64,000 bases of DNA from Neckera pumila. Its lineage: Eukaryota; Streptophyta; Bryopsida; Hypnales; Neckeraceae. Made by a program: the position numbers and the translations under genes. Shown piece by piece: positions 57,277-64,000 of the stretch. Within the stretch, counting starts at the first letter, position 1, and each line of letters opens with the position of its first letter. The stretch lies in contig OZ018417.1 in the NCBI GenBank assembly GCA_963969595.1, forward strand, positions 7,442,501 to 7,506,500. The letters are read 5' to 3'. The notes beneath the pieces were generated by a model, which saw only the letters and a list, made by a program, of their open reading frames with translations, ran no database searches and was not told where the DNA came from.

Positions 57277-57419
57277 ACGAACAAGAGCCAACTAATATTC
57301 AACAGTCAAGAAAGCAAAGAGAAGCAGAGCCACAATGTAGATAAAATGCAACACCGACGATGTCAGTATTCAAGGCACGTATGATACAAGAAAGATTCAC
57401 ATCCCGGGATACGATCCAT
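57277..57419 (-). pseudogene. Tandem micropeptide, unit 2 (frame broken)
   Basis: Starts ATGGAT at 57419 like its neighbours but meets TGA after 18 codons (MDRIPGCESFLYHTCLEY). A shift of frame then gives VLHFIYIVALLLFAFL, which corresponds to the membrane span of units 1 and 3 and ends at TAG. The nucleotide core ATTGTGGCTCTGCTTCTCTT aligns with theirs. So it is a diverged copy with at least one indel, or its second part belongs to a separate exon. Confidence 0.5.
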
Positions 57420-57531
57420 CGCGACTAAAGCTGTATCAAGGATTGCAAATGAACAAGTGAAAGAGCTTCTCGGACAGTCACTTGCCCGAACACTTACCTG
57501 AATCTATTAAACCGCCGTGAATTCACTAAAA

Positions 57532-57672
57532 TTAACTGAAGTAAGTGACGGAAAATGCGAGAAAGAGAAGCAGAATCACAACGAAGAGTAACACCACTAC
57601 ATGTATCGTGTCCTCGCCTTCTACCTCAAGAACAGTGTTTTCCTCGCTTGTAAAGACAAAATGATGATCCAT
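57532..57672 (-). CDS. Tandem micropeptide, unit 3 (46 aa, single membrane span)
   Basis: ATG at 57672 to TAA at 57532, 46 residues. The N-terminal 24 are acidic (EENTVLEVEGEDT at 10-22, net negative) and 25-44 are a membrane span containing VVILLLFLAF. The 5' flank on the minus strand, CTTTCACTTG then GTCGCGATGGAT, is shared with unit 2. No signal-peptide cleavage site is apparent, so a tail- or signal-anchored peptide is likely. The frame agrees in length with unit 1 despite strong sequence divergence. No relatives recognised. Confidence 0.5.
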   Translation of the reverse strand: MDHHFVFTSEENTVLEVEGEDTIHVVVLLFVVILLLFLAFSVTYFS

Positions 57673-57750
57673 CGCGACAGGGAGATTGGAAATGACTGAC
57701 AAGTGAAAGAGTAGCTGAGCGAGAATGGGTTAGGTTTTTGTTGAATCAGA

Positions 57751-58032
57751 CCGAGAGGCTAAATCACTAGTAAGTGCATAATAAGACTACAGTAGTAAGT
57801 TTCGACAGATTTTTGGTATGAGAACAGAATGAGGAAATCATCTCCTACAGTAGTAAGAAACTATATTTCGGAAGTTACTAGAATTGAAAATGTGTCTGTA
57901 ACACAGTCTTTCTACGATTTGTAGTTTAGGACCTGTGGAGTTAATTAAATATGCTGAAGTTAACATAATTGAGTATTATGTAGTGGTTCGAACTTTGGTT
58001 ATGAAAAAAAAATTGACAAATGGTGAATTTCA
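57751..58032. other. Upstream flank of the micropeptide array
   Basis: No gene seen; TACAGTAGTAAG occurs twice (about 57788 and 57845). Confidence 0.4.
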
Positions 58033-58200
58033 TTAAAATGCAGCATTCTAGAACTTTGGCACTTTTGCAGTTCAAAAAGGTCATTCTGAAATCTATACCT
58101 GTCCTAGATGATTCAGAACGGCTATTCTGAAATCTATGCTTGTCCTAGATGGTCAAAATGGCACGCAGTCAAAATGGCATATGGAATACCGCCATTTTAA
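58033..58200. mobile_element. Short TTAA-bounded element, copy 2 (168 bp)
   Basis: From TTAAAATGCAGCATTC to GGAATACCGCCATTTTAA. The right end matches the left end of the copy at 46211 in inverse orientation (TTAAAATGGCGGTATTCCA against TTAAAATGGTGGTATTCCA). Inside, two direct repeats of TTCTGAAATCTA..TGTCCTAGATG occur. It abuts the next element at a shared TTAA. Confidence 0.6.
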
Positions 58201-59138
58201 CCCCTAAAAGACCAAACACCATTTTTTGGCAGCATAGCAATTTTGGGCAGCTCACTACAAATGGAAATTTTAGTTTTTTTCCTTGAAAATTTCACACAAG
58301 ATGTGCCCAAGGAGTAGCTTCAAGGCCCAACAATTTTCATATCTTTTGACTTTATGGGTAAAAAGTTATTCTATGATATGTAATTTTTTGCATTTGGCGG
58401 GCAATTCGGGTAGCTAAAAAAAAATCTTTAAAAAACTCTTTTTTGGAAAATTAAAAATTGAAATTGGTTTTATAGATTTATATAGACTTGGAAAGCTTTG
58501 AATCTTTCCATTTGGATTAGCGAGTCAAAAGTTATGAAGATTCTTAGTTGGAGGGTAGTTATAGAATCTTTACTCTAAAATAATCTTTGAAGCCCTTTTT
58601 CTAACTCAATTTTCAATATTTTTGAATAAAACAAAAAACATTGGGTGTATAATGTTTATTACAACATTCCAACCGTTGGGATTGGCATTCTTTGATTCCA
58701 TAATTAAATCCTTGACAATTTAGTATTCTGAGTCATTCTCTACCTCTTCCTACTTACTATTTTTTTCCTATATGTTGTACAATTTCAAATGATTTGAAAA
58801 TTTTCAAGCATGTAGCCAACTTGCCTTGAAGAATGAATCCAAAGAGTAACCACCATTTTGGACATTTTTTCATACAAATGTGACCTTGTGAAGGGTAGCT
58901 GTCCAGATTTTTGTAGTGATTAAAAAAGGATTTATGTCAATTCAAACGCTATTATCTTGCAATCTACATGGTGGAAAATTCTGAAATTTTTCCCACATCT
59001 TTTTAAACCAGTGTACTACAAGATCCTACGGTTACATGTGTTCAAAAGTGTTTTTTTCTGAAATTTGGTACTTGTATTAGAAATGGCAGTTTTGGAGCGG
59101 TTTTGGTGAAAACATGGTCGAAAACCTTTAGGGGTTAA
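58197..59138 (+). mobile_element. TTAA-bounded MITE, copy G (complete, 942 bp)
   Basis: Left end TTAACCCCTAAAAGACC at 58197, right end CCTTTAGGGGTTAA at 59138. The interior is diverged from copies A-C but keeps GGAAAGCTTTGAAT and, near the right end, CAAGATCCTACGGTTACATG, the complement of the TAACCATAGGATCTTG segment found near the left end of copies B and C. So the element carries this segment at the other end or is inverted relative to them. No transposase. Confidence 0.7.
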
Positions 59139-60465
59139 GAAAATTCCCATACAAGTACAACATGGTGCCTAAAAACCACAAGATGGTCTTTATTCATGGT
59201 CACATGATGTTGGAATGTTCAGAATGTCTCAAACTTTTAACCATATCAGAGTTAATCATAAAGTGTATGCAATGAGGGACCAAGAGCCGGAGTTTGAGAA
59301 AAACATGGGACCAAATTCCTTGAAGCACTTAAAATGAATGTGATAGAGTTTGGTTCTTTTATAGTATTCTTAGTTAAATCTTCTTCTCACATCCCTTCTA
59401 CAAATTGGGGAGACCTTTACGATTAACTCTATTGTATCTAAAACATAAAGTTTTCAAGCTTTTGTTCATGTTAATAGAACTAGAATAGACTCCATTGCAA
59501 TACAACAACACCAAAAAGGTTTCATCAAGAAAATGTTTCAATGTCATTAGGATTTAGTTAAGAACAAATGAATGAAAAAATGTATGGATGAAAATTAAAT
59601 GGATGAAATTGTGACAAATTTACTCTTGGTATAAGAGATCACAAGAAATATTTTCAATGTTCCCTGTAGGCACTATAACATAAATCCCCTTTGAGAATTT
59701 GTTTTTTTTTGCCTTTTTTCCAGTTAACAGAGAATGTAGCTCTCACAAGGAAATGTAAGACAGGGAATTTTGTGCATTTTTCAGGGGAAATTTGTGCATT
59801 TTTCAGTGATGTCCCTACCTCCAAATCTATTGAATTTGTGAAATTTAATATTCCAGAATGTAGATTTATGCCTCCAAAATCTAAGCTTAATGTAGATTTT
59901 AGCTTGCATAATCAATACAATTAATAGATTTTGAAAGCTGAAATCTGACAAAAATATAGATATTGAATTTCCAATCTTATTGATTTGAACATTTCAAAAT
60001 TTGTACCTTTCAGATTTGCACATTTCAAAAATTTCTTAGATTTCTAAATTGTACAAACTCTAAAAAAGTCAAATTATTGTGAAATCAATGGAATTCATTG
60101 CTTTGGAGTTTACATGACAACTTACAAGTGTTATGTGTCCAACCTCACCATACCCTTGACAATTGATATGGGACAATTGCATCTTCTCAAATCTACCAAA
60201 TATTAGGTGGAAACAACATTGAAATGTAAAATGTATACAAAGTCTACCAATTTTAATTGTAGCACAGGGAATTTGGAGAAAATTTATGAAATACTTGCAA
60301 AGAAAATCCATGATTTTTCCTTGTATAGGAATTCTTTGAAGATCCCTCCATGGTGACATTAGAACATAGAGAAAGATGAAAACTAAGAGAAACTTGCAGG
60401 GAAAAACTGCAGAATCTCCAAATCAGTCGGAGGGAATTCCAAGAAAGTCCATTGTGGATGAACAC
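59139..60465. other. Gene-free stretch
   Basis: AT-rich sequence with short direct repeats (GCATTTTTCAG twice near 59785). No supportable gene. Confidence 0.4.
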
Positions 60466-60749
60466 CATTAGAAGAGATTTGAGGCCTCCAAGAGCCCACG
60501 GGTTATCCTGTGTTTCCAGACTATGGAAACGCAGGAAAGCTGTTGGTTGATGTGGTCAAGACTATGCCACGTCATTTTCGAAAGAAAAAAAAATTGGCCT
60601 GAAATGATATTTGGGAGAGAATTTATTTTTTAATTAATTTTTTTTTTGAAAAAAAAAATTCTAACAGCCCATACCGGCTGTTCACAGATCTGGCCAGATT
60701 GGAGATGGGCCTGAAATGGCCCTTCAATGCCTTCAAATCTCTTCTAATG
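60466..60749. mobile_element. 284-bp inverted-repeat element
   Basis: CATTAGAAGAGATTTGA at 60466 has its exact complement at 60733-60749 (17 of 17). Inside lies a small hairpin, TCCTGTGTTTCCA...TGGAAACGCAGGA, near 60506-60536. No coding frame; superfamily unassigned. Confidence 0.6.
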
Positions 60750-61741
60750 CTAGATTTCTTAATGCAAACTATCACAATTTCATTTGTTACGAACTCATCT
60801 GCACAATTTTTCATATATTTATTCTTGCTAAACTCTAATGGCATTCAAACATGTTTGCAATGAAACCTTACAATTTAATGAAATCTTTTCGGTATTGTTG
60901 CATTGCAACAGGCAAAGCAACATGCTCTATTCTAATGATATGATAAAAATAAACGACGGTGTTATTATAGGATTGTAGCACTAACTTACATTTCGTGCAA
61001 GTACTACTCAAACATCCTTACATGTACTATAAATGTAGCTTTTGCCAATGCTAATTAAGTCTCTTCTCTTCAAGTTCAGTTGCTTGTAGGAAATAAATGA
61101 AAAGTCCCTTGATCACCAACTAAAAATGGAGATGGGCACAAGGTAGGTACATCCAAAATCATATTCTCTCTAAAATTGTCATCATCTATGTATGTACATT
61201 TCTAAAATCCATACATACATTGAAGAAACGAGTTTAGAACCTCTACACAGAAAAACTTTGACCGTTCATAACTTTTGTATATGGATATTATTCAAATCTC
61301 TCATTCTTTGGTGTGTTGGAACCTCCTTTCACTTGACAACCCAAAAACAAATAAATTAAACTTGACCATTTCAACAATAGTAATTAGGCACAGTAGCAAG
61401 AAATGGTGGATTAAGGGGATACCCACCTTAACAAAAACTGGGATGGGGCATCATTTGATTCCATGTACAGTACAGTGAGAAAGATAATTTAATAAGTTTA
61501 TTCATGTTTCAATGTAGAGTAAAATATGATCAAAACCCAACAGTCAACATTCTGATTTCCTCATTGATTTCTTCATAGACTTCTCAAGTACATTCTATCA
61601 CCCTGTCAATGTTGATCTTTTCTTTTCTTTTCCTTCCTTCCTGACCTGAGTTGCACTCCTTGCATTTTCAACACCTGACAATGACAGAATATTTTGTCTG
61701 TACTACGGGGAACTTCCAGCTTACTGAAGTATAATGGTACA
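60750..61741. other. Gene-free stretch
   Basis: No supportable gene on either strand. A GTACAGTAC pair is at 61465-61473. Confidence 0.4.
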
Positions 61742-61815
61742 ATGTGAGATGTAAGCGACGAAAACTGTCTCAAAAGGATGAAATCTGTCCTAAAAGGATG
61801 AAAACCGTCGACTGG
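61742..61815 (+). repeat. Short tandem repeat of ~20-bp units
   Basis: GAAAACTGTCTCAAAAGGAT, GAAATCTGTCCTAAAAGGAT and GAAAACCGTCG follow one another, three units with the last partial, in the presumed promoter of the following tract. Confidence 0.6.
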
Positions 61816-61889
61816 CCATCTTGACCGTCCGATCGTGCCATCGTAGGGCTCCGCTGCGCGCCCAGCCTGGCAAAGAGAAAGAAACGGCT

Positions 61890-61908
61890 GTACAGTACAG
61901 TACTGTAC
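61890..61908. promoter_or_regulatory. Cluster of four GTAC cores
   Basis: GTACAGTACAGTACTGTAC has four GTAC cores at 5-bp spacing and contains a 16-bp perfect palindrome (61894-61909). GTAC is the core bound by SBP-box (SPL/CRR1) factors in plants and algae, some of which act in copper response. Functional reading is inference. Confidence 0.35.
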
Positions 61909-61909
61909 T

Positions 61910-64000
61910 AAACAGGGAAGAGCTAGAGTACAACACTAGACAGTCCTGCTTCGACCCGCCCCCGCCAACTGCAGGTCACGGTGCTGTTTGAATTTCGTGA
62001 ATGTTACGGAAAGACAGTTTTTATTCAATCAACATCCAGGTTGCGTTCGAATTTCTTCATTTACTGGCGTTGTTAATTTTACTTTGTTTAATTTTGAGCT
62101 AATTCCGCCTTTTGAATTGTTTGTGCGTCAGATCAGAACGCAAGGTATGTTAAGTTGAACGTGACGATCAGGTCTTGCATTGAAAGATTATTTTGAAGGA
62201 TTCATCATTTGATTATGGTACTTTGTGAAGCATTGAAGAGAATCTCGACTCAATGGCGCTGTTCTGAATCTCCGAGGACTAAGGAGCGATGATATGTCTG
62301 CAGTTCAATGTGCAGCATGTCAGAACGAGACCAGCGGTAAGGTAAGTACAGTTCTTTCTTTTGGTTCTTGGTTTTGGTTTAGTGAGCGGTTCGATCGGTC
62401 TGCTTGTGATTTCAATTGCTGTTCACAGGTGTTGATATTGGAGCGGTGATCTTTGAAACAATTTGCTGAGTGCTATAGCTAGGCCATGAGCGTGGAGTTT
62501 GTATGGAGAGGTTCATGGATTTTGAATATGTAGCCGGCGAGCGTGACACACGTTTTAGGTCTAGCACGATCATTTCAAGAGCGGACTCATTTTCTGTGGC
62601 ATGAAATGTTTTTTGATGAGTTTCTTGATTTATGATCAATTGTGCAGCTCAAAATTGCAGGTCCGTCAACAGGATGCAAGAAAAACTTTGGACTGAAGAT
62701 GATCTGAAGTTTTGAGGAATTGATGTTTTTTCAAGGGTGACTTGTTTGTTTGGGGCTGACTCGAAGCAATTTTTTGCACACTAGATTACTGTCCAAACAT
62801 TCTCTAATTAATGTGCTCATGTCTCAGATGAATGGGGCTGGCAAACAGTCGCACATCTTCACCAGCCCACGGCACTGGAGGTCCCCGGTGATGCTCTTGT
62901 AGAGTTGGAGTAGCTCTTGGCTATGCAATTTTACTACTTACAACTGATCCAGTAAATTAATTAAAAGTGCTAAGTCCCAAAGTCTGAGTAAGAGAATGGG
63001 AGTTCTTAAACAAATTGTTGACTCTTCAGTTCGACAAGAGTGAAGCCGAGTTCATATTGCTTATCGTTGTTGCTATTCATGTTACTGGTCATATTCCAGG
63101 AGGATACGACAAGCAATGCATTTCCATGAAGCAAGGGGTTATTACATTAAGGATTGTTCAGTTGTCCCCCGGTTCGCTTCTAGATGCACCGAGTTATCAG
63201 CTATTTGGTTCTGAGCATACTGTACATTTTTTTATGGAACTTCATTCGTTTATTGGCAGCGAAATAGATCACTTATTTGATTTTGTCGACCACAACTTGC
63301 GAAGGCCACACAATCGTAGCCTCCTTTGTTGTGCAATCCATGCTACAGTAGCGGTTGCGGTTGCAAAACTTTCAGGGATTATTTGATAAGAAAACGTTCC
63401 GTAGGAACGCCGATACCGCACCGTGAGTGATGGTACTCGACACCCTAAATCCACAAGAAACTGTATTGTCAGCCAGGTTCTGTTCCATCGTGAAGCAAGG
63501 TAAGTACTCACTCTTCTTCCTTGGTTATGCAAGCCAAGCAGCCCTTGTATGCACTGATTTTTCGGTTTGTCGCTAGTGAGTATCCATCCTACAAATCGAA
63601 CATGACATTTAGTGTCTACCAGTATTTGCTACAGTATTAACCTCTTTCTACTTATTAGCAGTCCAAAAGTATCAGTCAGTGCTGTATCAAATCATGCATT
63701 GGGAGCTGTCCTTGATATCTAATAGGTTGCGCTGCATTACCCGGGTGCATAAATGTCATGTTTCCTGGTCGGATGGATTTTATTTTCTATTGTTGACACG
63801 AAAGAAAATGATTTCGTTGCAGGGAAAAAGTAACAGCAAACCCCAGCCGGAATTGGGTTTGGAGGACAGGAAGTAAAGAACAGTTGTCTTAATGCATTTG
63901 TACTGGACAAGCAGTTCCTTCAGGAGGGAATGATTTACCAATGCAAGCCTGTCAGGTATCGAAATGAAATGCCAAGAATGTGGAGGCCGAAGAGGGCCAC
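61910..64000 (+). other. GC-richer tract, possibly the 5' part of a gene leaving the window
   Basis: From about 61850 GC rises. An ATG at 62294 opens MSAVQCAACQNETSGK up to a strong donor (GGTAAGTA at 62341), which looks like a first exon with two CxxC-type cysteines in AACQ spacing, but no continuing exon could be assigned. A 123-codon frame at 63015-63386 and one at 63679-63876 are not recognised. Several GTAAG-type donors (62342, 63502) and CAG acceptors suggest introns of a 5' leader. The gene, if real, would extend past 64000. Confidence 0.3.

Larger units (their letters stand above)
56566..57750 (-). repeat. Tandem array of ~440-bp and shorter units carrying the micropeptide frames
   Basis: Shared landmarks in the first two units: TGCTGTCTC (56556 and 56994), GAATCGCTGAT (56664, 57100), ACTATTGATCTC (56716, 57152), TACCGCAAACTAACT (56789, 57224) and the frame itself. 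The third unit keeps the frame and its upstream part but lacks the long downstream flank. Spacing between the start codons is about 440 and 250 bp. This is gene-style duplication; no terminal inverted repeats were seen. Confidence 0.6.

Overview
The window is nuclear DNA of a land plant. Five protein-coding loci have recognisable plant families, GT-AG introns and intact or nearly intact frames: an A20/AN1 stress-associated protein, an F-box protein, the TRAPP subunit BET5/TRAPPC1, a RHF2A-type RING-H2 ubiquitin ligase and a three-finger CCCH zinc-finger gene. There is also an intron-less tRNA-Trp(CCA). The rest is AT-rich, gene-poor and dense with short inverted-repeat transposons. A bryophyte or another non-flowering lineage is my guess from the style of the sequence; nothing in it settles the species.

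Layout. 1-6.8 kb: remnants of TTAA-flanked transposons, an LTR-like promoter module and no gene. 6.8-7.4 kb: A20/AN1 gene on the minus strand. 7.4-11.3 kb: AT-rich and empty. 11.4-12.6 kb: decayed OTU-family deubiquitinase. 12.6-18.4 kb: short transposons, including two near-identical 258-bp copies. 18.4-19.8 kb: single-exon F-box gene. 20-25 kb: repeats and foldback elements. 25.5-26.9 kb: four-exon TRAPPC1; 27.9 kb: tRNA-Trp; 28.8-31.5 kb: seven-exon RHF2A-like gene on the minus strand. 32-37 kb: hAT-like transposase pseudogene split by a CACTA element with a clean 3-bp target duplication. 38.6-39.5 kb: trihelix/SANT-like reading frame with one in-frame TAG. 40-43 kb: CCCH gene whose third finger is cut by one TGA, downstream of a tandemly duplicated promoter segment. 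43-52 kb: transposon cluster plus a second OTU exon fragment. 54-58 kb: a poorly known minus-strand locus containing a tandem array that encodes 46-residue single-pass membrane micropeptides. 58-64 kb: another TTAA element, then a GC-richer tract that may be the 5' end of a gene running off the window.

Functional threads. Ubiquitin biology recurs (A20/AN1, F-box, RING-H2, OTU remnants), but spacing and strands give no sign of co-regulation, so I treat this as coincidence. The most unusual content is (i) the micropeptide array at 56.5-57.7 kb, (ii) a family of seven or so roughly 0.93-kb elements bounded by TTAA with CCCCTAAA ends, which resemble piggyBac termini, (iii) a second TA-flanked family with TAAGGTA ends in four copies, and (iv) single-nonsense lesions in otherwise well-kept genes (CCCH, trihelix).
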